Part shown: positions 23,880-33,198 of the stretch, piece after piece
Layout of the letters: each line of letters starts with the position of its first letter
Position numbering within the stretch: the stretch's first letter is position 1
DNA from: JBDRRP01 sp964446485
GTDB lineage: Bacteria > Desulfobacterota > Desulfobacteria > Desulfobacterales > JBDRRP01
Assembly (NCBI GenBank): GCA_964446485.1
Contig: CAYUOU010000008.1
Span: 1-64,000 of the forward strand
DNA length: 64,000 nucleotides
Direction: 5' to 3'
Program-made: the position numbers and the translations under genes
The notes under the pieces: model-generated
What the model was told of the DNA's origin: nothing
What the model saw: the letters and a program-made list of their open reading frames with translations, nothing else
Databases searched by the model: none

Positions 23880-24647
23880 ATGAGAAAGACAGTCGCAAGC
23901 CTACTAATCGTTTTGTTGTGCGGTTTTGCCGCGAGTACGGTCATGGCCGGAGACTTGGCCAATGTCATCAAGACCGGGAAAATTTCCATGGCCATGAGCG
24001 GCCAGTACCCGCCGTTCAATTTTGTCAACGATAAGAACCAGTTGACCGGGTTTGACGTGGAAATCGGTCAGGCCGTGGCCAAACGCATCGGTATCAAGGC
24101 CATGCCGCTGTCCACCGCCTGGGATGGCATCATTGCCGGTCTGTTGGCGAATAAATATGAATTGATCTGCGGCAGCATGGCCATCACGCCGGAGCGCCTC
24201 AAGTCCATCGATTTTTCCGATCCCTATTACCGCTCAGGCGCGCAGTTGTTCGTGAAGAAAGGCGCTGCCATCAGATCGGTGAAGGATCTCGCCGGGAAAA
24301 AGGTCGGCTGCACGCTAGGCACCACTTACGAGAAATGGGTGCGGGAGAATATCCCCAATGCCGACGTGAAGACATACAAAGGCGTTCCAGACATGATTCT
24401 CGAAGTGGGTTACGGCCGCATCGAGGGATTCATCACAGACAAGATTGTCGGCGCCCTGGCGATCAAAGAAAAGGGCGCTCCCATCGCCCTGGCCGGTGAT
24501 CTGCTCTACGAGGAGCGGATGGGCATCGCCCTGCGGCAGAACAACCCGGATCTGAAGGCCGCCATCAACGGCGCGCTGGCTGTCATGAAAAACGACGGTA
24601 CCTACCACGAGATCTCCATGAAGTGGCTGGGTATCGACGTCCGATAG
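23880..24647 (+). CDS. Polar amino-acid ABC transporter binding protein
   Basis: 255 residues with a Sec signal (MRKTVASLLIVLLCGFAAST, cleavage near VMA). The mature protein starts the solute-binding family 3 fold: GQYPPFNFVNDKNQLTGFDV EIG, PERLKSIDFSDPYYRSG and the hinge DLAGKKVGCTLGTTYEKW. These periplasmic proteins deliver amino acids to the HisM/GlnP-type permease. An AAGGAG site precedes the ATG at 23880. It lies 87 bases after iclR. A hairpin after the gene should favour higher expression of this subunit. Confidence 0.93.
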   Translation: MRKTVASLLIVLLCGFAASTVMAGDLANVIKTGKISMAMSGQYPPFNFVNDKNQLTGFDVEIGQAVAKRIGIKAMPLSTAWDGIIAGLLANKYELICGSMAITPERLKSIDFSDPYYRSGAQLFVKKGAAIRSVKDLAGKKVGCTLGTTYEKWVRENIPNADVKTYKGVPDMILEVGYGRIEGFITDKIVGALAIKEKGAPIALAGDLLYEERMGIALRQNNPDLKAAINGALAVMKNDGTYHEISMKWLGIDVR

Positions 24648-24654
24648 GTTGGGC

Positions 24655-24692
24655 GCCCCACCTGCCCTGCGCGAGGCCGCGCGGGGTGGGGC
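24655..24692 (+). other. GC-rich hairpin after the binding-protein gene
   Basis: GCCCCACC (24655-24662) pairs with GGTGGGGC (24685-24692), with an inner GCGCG/CGCGC stem. There is no T-run, so it is likely an mRNA-protecting or attenuating structure inside the ABC operon. Confidence 0.55.
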
Positions 24693-24761
24693 GGGCGCGG
24701 CAATATGCCGCGTCCGCTCCCGCCATCACAGTCCTGACGTGAACGCCAAAGGATGCCGACT

Positions 24762-25418
24762 ATGTTAGACTGGGAAATCATCATTCATTACTTTCCCTTT
24801 CTGTTGAAAGGGGCGCTGCTGACGCTGGAGATTTCCATACTGTCGCTGATCCTCGGACTGGTGGCCGGGCTGAGCGCCGCGCTGCTGAAGCTGGGGAACA
24901 ATTTTCTGCTGCGCAACCTTGCGGCGTTCTACATCTGGCTCATTCGGTCCACTCCGCTGCTGGTTCAGTTGTTCATCATTTACTTCGGGCTGCCCCAACT
25001 AGGAATCGACCTGGGCCCCTTCATGTCCGGGGTTTTGGGGCTGGGGCTCAACGTGGGGGCCTACAACGCGGAGACCATCCGGGGCGGCATCCAGTCCATC
25101 GACAGGGGCCAGCAGGAGGCGGCGCGCTCTTTGGGCATGAGCGGGGCGCTGACCATGCGGCGGATTATTCTTCCCCAGGCGCTGCGTATCATCGTCCCAC
25201 CCCTGGGAAACAACTTCATCATCCTCATCAAGGATACTTCGCTGGTCTCCACCATCACACTCGTGGAATTGACGCTGACGGCCCAGCGTTTCATCGGGTC
25301 CACCTACAAGCCCTTTGAAATGTATGTCATGGCCGCCTTCCTGTATGCTGTTCTCACCACGACGGCCAGCGTTCTTTTGGGCAAACTGGAAGCACGAACC
25401 AACAAGGGGCGTCGATAG
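24762..25418 (+). CDS. Polar amino-acid ABC transporter permease
   Basis: 218 residues, five transmembrane helices, of the HisMQ/GlnP type. The conserved R-S-T-P-L-L-V-Q-L (FYIWLIRSTPLLVQLFIIYF) and the cytoplasmic EAA loop (QQEAARSLGMSGALTMRRII LPQ), which docks on the ATPase, are intact. As the only permease gene it would work as a homodimer. An AAAGGA site eight bases before the ATG at 24762 favours that start over the ATG at 24753. The ATPase gene follows after two bases. Confidence 0.93.
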   Translation: MLDWEIIIHYFPFLLKGALLTLEISILSLILGLVAGLSAALLKLGNNFLLRNLAAFYIWLIRSTPLLVQLFIIYFGLPQLGIDLGPFMSGVLGLGLNVGAYNAETIRGGIQSIDRGQQEAARSLGMSGALTMRRIILPQALRIIVPPLGNNFIILIKDTSLVSTITLVELTLTAQRFIGSTYKPFEMYVMAAFLYAVLTTTASVLLGKLEARTNKGRR

Positions 25419-25420
25419 CC

Positions 25421-26206
25421 ATGCAACCGGATAAAAATCGAAGTGAGACTGCGGTCCCCATGGTCCGGATCGAAGCGCTTCACAAGCATTTCGGAACGTT
25501 GGAAGTATTGCGCGGGGTGGACATCACGGTGCCCCGCCAGCAGGTGCTGGTGATCATCGGTCCCAGCGGGTCGGGCAAAAGCACACTGCTCCGGTGCGTC
25601 AATCACCTGGAGCCCCCCACCGAGGGAAAGGTCTACCTTGACGGCGAGCTGGTCAACGACACCACGCTGGGGCACAAGGCCTTCGAAAAACACCTCAACC
25701 GCATCCGCTGCAAGCTCGGCATGGTGTTTCAGCAGTTCAACCTGTTTCCCCATATGAGCGTCGTGGAGAACGTGATGGAGGCGCCGGTGCATGTGCTGGG
25801 GCAGGCCAAGGACCCGGCGCGGCAGACGGCTGAAGAACTCCTGGAAAAGGTCGGTCTTCTGGAAAAAGCCGACACCTATCCGGGGATGCTTTCCGGCGGC
25901 CAGCAGCAGCGGGTGGCCATCGCCCGGGCGCTGGCCATGTCGCCCAAGGCCATGCTGTTTGACGAAGTCACCTCGGCGCTGGATCCCGAACTGGTGGGCG
26001 ATGTGCTCCGGGTCATGGCGGACCTGGCCAAGGAGGGCATGACCATGTTGGTCGTGACTCATGAAATGGGTTTTGCCGAGCAGGTGGGCGACCGGGTTAT
26101 TTTCATGGCCGACGGCCTCGTGGTGGAAGACGCCGCGCCCCAGCAGATGTTTTCGGCGCCCCAAAAAGCCCGGACCCGTCAATTCCTTTCGGAAATATTA
26201 AAGTGA
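25421..26206 (+). CDS. Polar amino-acid ABC transporter ATPase
   Basis: 261 residues of the GlnQ/HisP family. Walker A GPSGSGKST, Q-loop VFQQFNLFPHMS, signature LSGGQQQRVAIARAL, Walker B AMLFDEVTSALDPE and the H-loop VTHEM are all intact. It powers import through the preceding permease. The gene starts two bases after the permease stop and is followed after nine bases by the start of a broken acetyltransferase gene, suggesting a former fourth gene in the operon. Confidence 0.95.
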   Translation: MQPDKNRSETAVPMVRIEALHKHFGTLEVLRGVDITVPRQQVLVIIGPSGSGKSTLLRCVNHLEPPTEGKVYLDGELVNDTTLGHKAFEKHLNRIRCKLGMVFQQFNLFPHMSVVENVMEAPVHVLGQAKDPARQTAEELLEKVGLLEKADTYPGMLSGGQQQRVAIARALAMSPKAMLFDEVTSALDPELVGDVLRVMADLAKEGMTMLVVTHEMGFAEQVGDRVIFMADGLVVEDAAPQQMFSAPQKARTRQFLSEILK

Positions 26207-26215
26207 ACGCCCCCG

Positions 26216-26305
26216 ATGCCGGACGTCATCGAATATATTCACGGTTCCAAGGTTCAACATGGCTTCCTCAACCGCCGCATTTACATAATGCACCTGGACC
26301 CTCGG
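26216..26305 (+). pseudogene. N-terminal stub of an AblB-type beta-lysine acetyltransferase
   Basis: The first ~29 residues (MPDVIEYIHGSKVQHGFLNR RIYIMHLDP) resemble the start of AblB, the GNAT acetyltransferase that turns beta-lysine into the osmolyte N-epsilon-acetyl-beta-lysine (x-I-x-K/Y-I-x-x-S-x-x-Q-H-G-x-x-N-x-R-I-Y-x-M). The frame stays open to 26758 but becomes Arg/Gly-rich and matches nothing. AblB normally partners AblA, a KamA-family aminomutase; a KamA-like gene lies 3.3 kb away. Recognition is from motif memory, so moderate confidence. Confidence 0.45.
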
Positions 26306-26449
26306 CGCGGCACCGGATGCGGTCGCGGGAAAGCGTCTGATCGAGACGGCCTCCGCCGCACCCGCGGGTTGCGTGACGCGGTTGCGTTCGCTATCTCGTC
26401 AATTCCCAGGATGACCACAGAATTTCCAGTCCGGGCGGGTTGGAGAGGA

Positions 26450-26632
26450 TCAGGGGACCTGCTTGTCGGGATGGCCTTTTCGGCGGCGGATCACCCTGGG
26501 ACCGCTGCCGCCGGCACCGGTGCTCCTTCCGGGATGGGTGGGTTTGGGCGGCGTGCCCTTTTCCCGGCTCAGCTCGCGCTCCAGAAGGTTCTGCAGCATT
26601 TCATCCAGCTTTTTCTTTTTGGCTTCGTCCAT
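26450..26632 (-). CDS. Small basic protein of unknown function
   Basis: 60 residues: an acidic-basic helix (MDEAKKKKLDEMLQNLLERE) followed by a Pro/Gly/Arg tail ending VIRRRKGHPDKQVP. The composition and clean amphipathic helix suggest a real small protein, possibly nucleic-acid or membrane associated, but I recognise no family. It is on the opposite strand to the ablB-like remnant, which still reads open across it. Confidence 0.45.
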   Translation of the reverse strand: MDEAKKKKLDEMLQNLLERELSREKGTPPKPTHPGRSTGAGGSGPRVIRRRKGHPDKQVP

Positions 26633-27124
26633 GGTGAGTATTCTAAATACCGGCGCACCGCCGGATGCGGTGCCGTTAACGCGCGTTTACTACACTCGTC
26701 AGGTTGGTTTGAAACGGGAGTCCGTTACTCTTTTCGGTCGTTTGGAGGCAATCTTTAACGAACCGTTTCGGTTATCCCTATGATTGCGGAGGTGGAAGAC
26801 CCGGTTGTGATCCCGTCAACCTCAACGGAGGCAGGCGGCCGGCGATCGACGCTACCCTGCAGTGTTGCAGTGCCGGCGCGCTGATGTATGTTTATCTGCA
26901 TCTAAATTGAATCGTCAAGGCCGATGTGGCTTTAATCGTGCGAATGGGCCATTATCACAGGCTTTACCTGAAAAAAAGCGATTTTCCCCGTTATTATGAC
27001 TTAAGTTTGCCTTTGAGGGCTGCGGCCCGCGCCCATGCGGACCTTGAGGCACAACGCACGCGTAGGTCTACGGTTCTGCTGCCGTAATCGAAGACACGGT
27101 GGCCGGACGTTCAATGGGCCGCGA
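26633..27124. other. Intergenic stretch without a recognised gene
   Basis: About 490 bases with lower coding character. A 47-codon frame at 26944-27087 lacks a ribosome site and any recognisable family. No RNA gene or repeat was identified. Confidence 0.5.
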
Positions 27125-27838
27125 CTATAGGGCGGGCATTCGGGGCATCGCCCGCCGAATGCGCTGGTAGTGTTCCGCGGCCGTTCCGGAAAGCAGCACC
27201 GGCGACCATTTCCGGGGATTTGGAAGAATAGCCGCCAGCCGGGCAGCCTCGTCCGCCGTTAACCGCAGGGCCGGCTTTTTAAAATACATCCAAGCCGCCG
27301 CCTCCGCCCCCATGATGCCCTCACCCCAATCCACCGTGTTGAGATACATCTCGAGGATGCGCCGCTTGGGCCACATCGCCTCCACCAGCAGGGTGTAATA
27401 TGACTCCGCGATTTTTCTCAGCAGGGTGCGGCTTTGGGGTAGGAACACCGTCCTTGCCGTCTGCATGCTGATGGTGCTGGCACCGCGGACCCTCCCGTTG
27501 CTGGCCATCTCCTCCACGGCGTTCTTCATCTCGATGACGTCGAAGCCCCAATGCTCATGGAAGCGTTGGTCTTCGCCGGCCAGGACAGCCTGCTGCAAGC
27601 GCTTGCTGATCGAGTCCAATGGCCGCCACGAATAGGCGGGCGGACTGGCGTAGGGCACGCCGACGGCCTGAAGGCCGCGCTCCCATGCAGTGCTGGCGGT
27701 GAACGGCGGGTCCACATACCTCAGCAGGCCCACCTGCCCGATGGTCAGCAGCAGGATTCCAAAACAAATGATGCCGGCGGCAATAGCGATGCGCTGGTAC
27801 CATTTAAAAGTCTTTTTTTTAGGTTTTCGTTTGGCCAT
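27125..27838 (-). CDS. mtgA: Monofunctional peptidoglycan glycosyltransferase
   Basis: 237 residues: a basic N-terminus, one transmembrane helix (17-37) and a family-51 glycosyltransferase domain. It polymerises lipid II into glycan strands at the outer face of the inner membrane, without a transpeptidase domain. Catalytic Glu89 is in AGEDQRFHEHWGFD; GASTISMQTARTVFL, KIAESYYTLLVEAMWPKRRI LEMYLNTVDWG are the other conserved motifs. The ATG at 27838 (MAKRKPKKK) is favoured over 27874, which adds 12 non-conserved residues. Confidence 0.93.
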   Translation of the reverse strand: MAKRKPKKKTFKWYQRIAIAAGIICFGILLLTIGQVGLLRYVDPPFTASTAWERGLQAVGVPYASPPAYSWRPLDSISKRLQQAVLAGEDQRFHEHWGFDVIEMKNAVEEMASNGRVRGASTISMQTARTVFLPQSRTLLRKIAESYYTLLVEAMWPKRRILEMYLNTVDWGEGIMGAEAAAWMYFKKPALRLTADEAARLAAILPNPRKWSPVLLSGTAAEHYQRIRRAMPRMPAL

Positions 27839-28362
27839 GGATGGTCGGTGGTTCTCCGGGCGGGCTGTCGTCAATACGGTTATCCGCGTGTCCGCGATGG
27901 GGCAATCCGCAGGATGGCATTGACCGGTTGGTTATTGTTGTCGGCGACGGTCATTAGTGAAGTATACCAAAACCGGCCCGGTTTATGAAGGCCGTGTCCA
28001 CCCCCGCCCTGGACCCCCATCACGGCATGCGCTAAGGCACTGGCTACGCGGCCTTCGATAGATGGTTGTGAACCCTGCCGGCGCCGAATACCCCCCCCAT
28101 CGTTGCATAAGCAATCTGGTATAAAATTGACAAAACACTGATATTCTTGGAAAATCATAAGAAGGAACCTATTTTTTCAGACATGACCGGCTGTGAATCC
28201 ATATGATTGGAAATTTAGCCGCCATTTTGTTTACCCTCCGGCTTTTGCAGCCTTGGGGTACCGTCAAGCGGGCGGTCCGGGTCACCATCGCAAGAATCGG
28301 GTTGCCGAACGGGTTGACCGCTCTTACTGTTACGCCGCATCGTTCATGAAAGGAAACGCTCC
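27839..28362. other. Intergenic stretch upstream of the Ada-like gene
   Basis: About 520 bases between divergent mtgA and the Ada-like gene. It contains AT-rich islands (28115-28180) that could hold promoters, but I see no convincing -35/-10 pair, gene or repeat. Confidence 0.4.
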
Positions 28363-29247
28363 ATGGTCACCCTTGAACAATTGTGTGACGATTACCAGCG
28401 TGTAGAAAAAGCCATTGCCTATCTTGAAGCCAATGTTGACCGGCAGCCATCCCTCGGGGAGATCGCCCATAGCGTCCATCTCAGCGCGTTTCACTTTCAG
28501 CGGCTTTTCAGCCGCTGGACCGGGATCAGCCCCAAGCGGTTCCTGCAGTTTCTTACCGTCGAATATGCCAAAAAGCTGCTGAATGACGCCCCCACCGTGA
28601 TGGATGCGGCTTTTGATGCGGGACTTTCCGGGGCCGGGCGGCTTCACGATCTCATGGTTGTTTGCGAGGCGCTCACCCCTGGCGATGTCCGCCGACGGGG
28701 TGAAGGGATCACCATTGCCTATGGATTTCACCCCAGCCCTTTCGGTCAGTGCCTCATTGCCGCTACCGGGCGGGGGGTCTGCGCGCTGCGGTTTCTTTGG
28801 AATGTCGCACCGGAAGCGATGGTGTCGGACTTCCGCAGTCGTTGGCCGTTGGCCCGTGTCATCGAAGACCCTCGCCGTATCGGCGCCTTGGCCAAACAGA
28901 TCTTTGGGTTCTCCTTTCATGAGGCATCGGCACCGCTGCATCTTTATGTCAGGGGTACCAATTTTCAGATTCAGGTCTGGCAGGCCCTTCTCAGAATACC
29001 GCTGGGGGCGGCCGTCACTTATGAAGATATTGCCCGACATATCGGCATGCCCCGGGCGGCCCGGGCCGTCGGTAATGCTGTGGGCAGCAACCCGATTCCG
29101 TTTCTCATCCCCTGCCATCGGGTCATTCGGAAAACCGGCGTTTTTGGCAATTACGGCGAGGGCCCCTTGAGAAAAAAGGCCATGCTTGGATGGGAGGCGG
29201 CCCTGCGGGCCGGAAACCCCTCATTTCAGGCATGTGCCGTTCGTTGA
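28363..29247 (+). CDS. Ada-like regulator/O6-alkylguanine-DNA alkyltransferase
   Basis: 294 residues. An AraC-type helix-turn-helix (11-110, IAYLEANVDRQPSLGEIAHS, FHFQRLFSRWTGISPKRFLQ) is fused to an alkyltransferase domain with the acceptor Cys251 in IPCHRVIRKTG. The protein accepts the alkyl group from O6-alkylguanine irreversibly. It lacks the N-terminal zinc/phosphotriester domain (with its sensor Cys) of E. coli Ada, so methylation-triggered activation is unlikely to work the same way. AAGGAA lies upstream of the ATG. Its 3' end overlaps the convergent Cys-rich gene by 27 bases. Confidence 0.9.
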   Translation: MVTLEQLCDDYQRVEKAIAYLEANVDRQPSLGEIAHSVHLSAFHFQRLFSRWTGISPKRFLQFLTVEYAKKLLNDAPTVMDAAFDAGLSGAGRLHDLMVVCEALTPGDVRRRGEGITIAYGFHPSPFGQCLIAATGRGVCALRFLWNVAPEAMVSDFRSRWPLARVIEDPRRIGALAKQIFGFSFHEASAPLHLYVRGTNFQIQVWQALLRIPLGAAVTYEDIARHIGMPRAARAVGNAVGSNPIPFLIPCHRVIRKTGVFGNYGEGPLRKKAMLGWEAALRAGNPSFQACAVR

Positions 29248-29775
29248 CCCGCCGCCGGCGTCTCCAGGACGCATCCAGGCCCAAAAAGCGCCCAAAATCT
29301 GTTTTGCACAGTGAAGGCTCACGAAGCGATCCAGCCGGCGAAATCGGCGTTTTACCAACCGGATCTCCCGGGCCACCATCGTGGTGTCCCCGCAGAATGT
29401 GGTGAGGCAGACCTGGGGCTTTGCATCGCCCGGGAAAATGCAGGGGCCGACGCCGTCTTGAAGAAAGACGCAATCGGCGCTGTAAAGTAGGGGTTCTTTT
29501 TCAACGCGGGCGGCCAATTCCTCGGCCAGCTCCGGATGGAGACACAGGATGTACACAAGATCGCCTCGGCCAATGATGGTGTCCAGGTGGATGTTGCGGC
29601 AGCAGATTCCCTGGCAGGCCGTGGCGCAACTTTCCATCAGCGGCGCAGCCGCGTCGCGCAGCAGGCTTTCAGCCTGCTTTATTTCCCTGCAGAGGGTAAC
29701 CAGTTTTTCCCGGTCATCTTGCGCGATGTCGGCGGTGATTTTCCGGGCCTGGCGGAAATCGTAACGGATAGCCAT
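29221..29775 (-). CDS. Cysteine-rich protein of unknown function
   Basis: 184 residues. Two Cys groups, C-x3-C-x3-CC (SCATACQGICCRN) and C-x-F-x4-V-G-P-C with a later C-L-T-T-F-C, resemble YkgJ-type metal-binding (Zn or Fe-S) proteins, but I cannot assign a family. The region between them is helical. I chose ATG 29775 (MAIRYDFRQARK) because the upstream extension is low-complexity. It is convergent with, and slightly overlaps, the Ada-like gene. Confidence 0.6.
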   Translation of the reverse strand: MAIRYDFRQARKITADIAQDDREKLVTLCREIKQAESLLRDAAAPLMESCATACQGICCRNIHLDTIIGRGDLVYILCLHPELAEELAARVEKEPLLYSADCVFLQDGVGPCIFPGDAKPQVCLTTFCGDTTMVAREIRLVKRRFRRLDRFVSLHCAKQILGAFWAWMRPGDAGGGSTNGTCLK

Positions 29776-29945
29776 AGTTGCTTGGACGACGGCGGCGCAG
29801 TACCCCCTGCGATGGGGCAAGCCGCCGCTCGACAACGATAATGAGGTTGTTCCTTTTCGGTTTCAGTATTTCCGGGACCATCAATGCTGGGTAACGAATT
29901 TTTATGAATTTGACAAGACGCAATGGCCTGACGGGGGCCCGGGGA

Positions 29946-31721
29946 TTAGAAGGGCCATATCCGGGGTATGAGCAGTGTCCCCATCACGATGACCAGCAGA
30001 TTCAATGGAATGCCCAATTTAAGGTAGTCTGACGCCCGATACCCGCCGGGGCCATAGACCAGCAAATTGGTTTGATAACCGATGGGTGTGGCGAAGCAGG
30101 CACTGGCGCCGATACACACCCCCACGACAAACGGTTTGGGGTCGACGCCGAGTTGATAGGCCACAGAAAAGGCGATGGGGAACACCAACACCGCTGTGGC
30201 GTTGTTGCTGAGGATCTGGGTGCTCACGCTGGTCAGGGTAATGATGCCCCCCAGAATCACCGCCGGGGACGCCCCCTGAATCAAGCTCAGAAAGGCTTCG
30301 GCGTACAGACGGCTGGTGCCGGTTTTCTCCATGGCCGTGCCCAGGGCAATGGTGCCGGCGATGAGGAGAAGGACGCCGCCCTCGAGAGCCCGGTAAGCAT
30401 CTCGCATTTGCAGGCACCCGCTGGCCACCATGAGAAAACCTGCAGAGAGTGCGGCGATCATGATGCCGGCGGCGCCGGTGGTGACGGTCGCGACCATCAT
30501 GGCAAAAATGCCTATTGCCATCCAGGCTTTCCGCTTGTGCACGATCTCGTGGTGGATGTCCTCGATAATGATGAAATCGGCTTCGCTGCGCAGCTGGGGT
30601 AGCTTTTCGGCCGGGCACCAGACCAGAACAAGGTCACCGGTTTTGAGGCGGGCGTCTCGGATTTGCCTTTCCGTAAAATGCAGTCCGCTTCGCTTGATGG
30701 CGATGAGGTGAACGTCGGCATTTCGCATCAGGCGGGTTTCCATCAGTCGCTGCCCCCGCATCCGGGACTGGGGTGGAATGATGATTTCAATAACAACGGT
30801 TTCGCTGCCGCCCACTCCAAATGAGAGCCCTTTTTCGGACATTGGCAGATCCACCGCTTTGGCATTGAGGATATCCACCAGGTGAACGGCCTGCCCCTTT
30901 ACCAGCAGGACGTCGTCGGGTGCGATTTTCACCCGGTCTCGGGCAGGGTGATAGATGTGGGTGTATCGGATCACTTCCAGCACTTCCAGTCCTGGATAGG
31001 CCCCGTTGAAGGGGTCGTCGGCGCGTCGCCCCACCAGGGGGCTGCCGGCAGCCACTCGCAACTCGGCCAAATATCGCCGGTGATCGCTGTCCCTGACTTC
31101 GCAGGTCGGATTGGACAGCGCGGGCATGAGCCGGGGCGCGCTCACCAGCAGCAGGGCAATGCCGGCCACGGCAATGGGGACCCCCACTTTTGACAATTCA
31201 AACATGGTGAGGGCACCGATACCATACCGGGCGCTCAGATCACTGATGATAATGTTGGTCGACGTGCCGATGAGGGTACAGGTACCGGCGAGAATGGAAG
31301 CATAAGACACCGGGATCAAATACTTGGAAGGACTGAGGCCAAATTCACAGCACATGGCCATGACCACCGGAATAAACAGCACAACGACGGGGGTGTTGTT
31401 GATAAAAGCAGAGGAAACCGCCACCGCAACGATGATGATGAGCAGCGCCATTCCGGGGCTGCCGCCTGAATAATGGATCACCCGGCGTCCAATGAATTCA
31501 ACCGCGCCGGTGCGAACCATGCCTTTGCTAATGATGAACATGGCGCCGACGGTAATGACCGCCGGATGGGCAAACCCGGACACCGCTTCTTCCGGGGTGA
31601 GGATGCCGGCAAGTGCAAGCACCGCCATGATGCCGATGGCGGTGAGATCCAGAGGGATTTTCTCCGTCACCAGCAAGAACAGGGTTACCACCAGCAATGA
31701 TGAGACGATCCAGATTTCCAT
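29946..31721 (-). CDS. SLC13-type carrier with TrkA-C domains
   Basis: 591 residues. Two blocks of transmembrane helices (1-~200 and ~400-591) flank a cytosolic segment with two RCK_C/TrkA-C ligand-binding domains (LRVAAGSPLVGRRADDPFNG ..., IIPPQSRMRGQRLMETRLMR ...). SINNTPVVVLF-like (AFINNTPVVVLFIPV) and SNNATAVLVFPIAF are the substrate/Na+ motifs of the DASS/SLC13 family, here the branch that often imports sulfate or related anions. Sulfate uptake would suit a sulfate reducer, but the substrate is not proven. It stands alone. Confidence 0.85.
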   Translation of the reverse strand: MEIWIVSSLLVVTLFLLVTEKIPLDLTAIGIMAVLALAGILTPEEAVSGFAHPAVITVGAMFIISKGMVRTGAVEFIGRRVIHYSGGSPGMALLIIIVAVAVSSAFINNTPVVVLFIPVVMAMCCEFGLSPSKYLIPVSYASILAGTCTLIGTSTNIIISDLSARYGIGALTMFELSKVGVPIAVAGIALLLVSAPRLMPALSNPTCEVRDSDHRRYLAELRVAAGSPLVGRRADDPFNGAYPGLEVLEVIRYTHIYHPARDRVKIAPDDVLLVKGQAVHLVDILNAKAVDLPMSEKGLSFGVGGSETVVIEIIIPPQSRMRGQRLMETRLMRNADVHLIAIKRSGLHFTERQIRDARLKTGDLVLVWCPAEKLPQLRSEADFIIIEDIHHEIVHKRKAWMAIGIFAMMVATVTTGAAGIMIAALSAGFLMVASGCLQMRDAYRALEGGVLLLIAGTIALGTAMEKTGTSRLYAEAFLSLIQGASPAVILGGIITLTSVSTQILSNNATAVLVFPIAFSVAYQLGVDPKPFVVGVCIGASACFATPIGYQTNLLVYGPGGYRASDYLKLGIPLNLLVIVMGTLLIPRIWPF

Positions 31722-31923
31722 TTAGCGTTCCAGGTGGGTTCAACGATATGTATGACTTATATTTTTTGGGTTGGCAACCGGATGCCATTGGCGTAATGGG
31801 GGGCGGCAAGCCGGTGCGGCGGCATCATTCAACCCGCCGGCCCCGTCTCCGATGTGACGATTCCGGCAATCGCTGTGGAAAGGGCCGGTCCTAAACCGTG
31901 GGTTTTATTCAGGGAGTCTCACC

Positions 31924-32352
31924 GTGTCTGAAAAATTTGATTTTTACCAGGACCATTCCACGCGGTTTTTGGAAATGGCTTTGACCAACGATTATGCGGA
32001 GATGCCGCAAAAGGTCAGCGGATATGGTTTTAAACGCGGAGACTGTGAAGACGCCGTCGAAATGACTGTGGTGATTGAAGGCGACACGCTGTCCTGGGTG
32101 GCCTCCGGCACCGATGGTTGCCTCAACACCCGTGCCTGTGCCAATTGCGTGGCCCACCTGAGCATCGGCAAATCCGTCGAAGAGGCGTGGAAAATTACCC
32201 CCGAGGGGGTCGCCGAATATCTGGAATCACTGCCGCCGGACCATTTTCACTGTGCCGAGCTGGCCGTCGGTGCCTTTTACCTGGCGCTGGCCGATTACCA
32301 GCGCTCAGGAGGAAAGTCCTGGAAGCGCCTTTATCGATCCAAGCTGAAATAA
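31924..32352 (+). CDS. NifU/IscU-like iron-sulfur scaffold protein
   Basis: 142 residues starting from GTG at 31924 (AGGGAG upstream). The three cluster-ligating Cys of the IscU/NifU-N fold are placed correctly: C41 (GDCED), C66 (TDGCLNT) and C110 (FHCAELA), with extra C72 and C75. Such proteins assemble Fe-S clusters for transfer to apo-proteins. No cysteine desulfurase is next to it, so it is a stand-alone or specialised scaffold. The extra C-x2-C next to the second ligand is unusual. Confidence 0.8.
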   Translation: MSEKFDFYQDHSTRFLEMALTNDYAEMPQKVSGYGFKRGDCEDAVEMTVVIEGDTLSWVASGTDGCLNTRACANCVAHLSIGKSVEEAWKITPEGVAEYLESLPPDHFHCAELAVGAFYLALADYQRSGGKSWKRLYRSKLK

Positions 32353-32520
32353 TCGGTGGGTTTCAGTAAAAAACGCGTCGCTTTGGATCCCAGCCACCTG
32401 CCGCGGCCGGCGGTCGGGGTGCGCCTCGGGTCAGGCGGTAGCGGGGTGAACCCGCTGACAGCGCGACACCGAATTTCAATGGCCCCCTGGTCCGGGTCTG
32501 CGAAGCTGTGGATGCGCTGC

Positions 32521-33045
32521 TTAAGGATCTTCGGAGGATGCTTTTTCCTGGATGTCCCTGAAAAGTTGCTGGAACTCCGCATTGCCGGGGTCGGCGTCAA
32601 GGGCCATCTGTCCCCAGTAGACGGCCTGGCCCCATTCTTCCATCTTGCGGTAGTTTTCGGCCATGACATAGAGAATCAATTTGCGGGGCACCTTGAGTTG
32701 CTTTTTGGGCAGCTGAAGCAGCTTGTTGAGGTCACTGATGGCGTCATCGTGCCGGCCGCGAACCGAATAGCAGCTTGCACGTCCGATCATGCTCTCTTCA
32801 TCCAGCGGGTTGACGGCCAAAGCGCGACTGTATTGGATGACGGCCTTCTCGAGGTTGCCCTCCACCTCATGGATTTTCCCCAGGTAGAAATAGGGCGTGT
32901 CCCCGTCATCGTGTCGATACCGGGGATCCATGTCAATCACTGCCTGGAACGCTTTTACCGCCGCGATGCCATCGGGCTTGTGAAAGCAGTGACGGCCGCG
33001 TTCAAACCATTCGGAGATGGACAACGCTTCACCACGATCGTTCAT
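32521..33045 (-). CDS. TPR-repeat protein
   Basis: 174 residues with three to four tetratricopeptide repeats (for example TPYFYLGKIHEVEGNLEKAV IQYSRALAVNP, and a following repeat ending in ...). These helical repeats bind partner peptides. No enzymatic domain or export signal is seen. I favour the ATG at 33045 (MNDRGEALSI), since the 17 upstream residues are not TPR-like. The gene lies alone between two convergent or divergent neighbours; no partner can be inferred. Confidence 0.75.
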   Translation of the reverse strand: MNDRGEALSISEWFERGRHCFHKPDGIAAVKAFQAVIDMDPRYRHDDGDTPYFYLGKIHEVEGNLEKAVIQYSRALAVNPLDEESMIGRASCYSVRGRHDDAISDLNKLLQLPKKQLKVPRKLILYVMAENYRKMEEWGQAVYWGQMALDADPGNAEFQQLFRDIQEKASSEDP

Positions 33046-33099
33046 TTGTTCCCCCCAAGGCTGAAATACCGAGGTGATACTATCAAGGGGGAGCATTGG

Positions 33100-33121
33100 G
33101 GGTCAAGTGCGCGCTTGACCC
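33100..33121. repeat. GGGTCAAG-N6-CTTGACCC palindrome
   Basis: Perfect 8-bp arms (33100-33107, 33114-33121) with loop TGCGCG. A second, imperfect copy of the same type lies at 42191-42208. Confidence 0.55.
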
Positions 33122-33198
33122 TCATTCCAACGGTATTAACATCATCAGGGTGACCGGTGGCCGGATAATCGAGTCAACCTCTATCATGGTGAACGGCG

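Noticed and set aside
26944..27087. 47-codon frame MGHYHRLYLKK... in a long intergenic region
   Set aside because: No ribosome site and no recognisable family; could be chance in GC-rich DNA.
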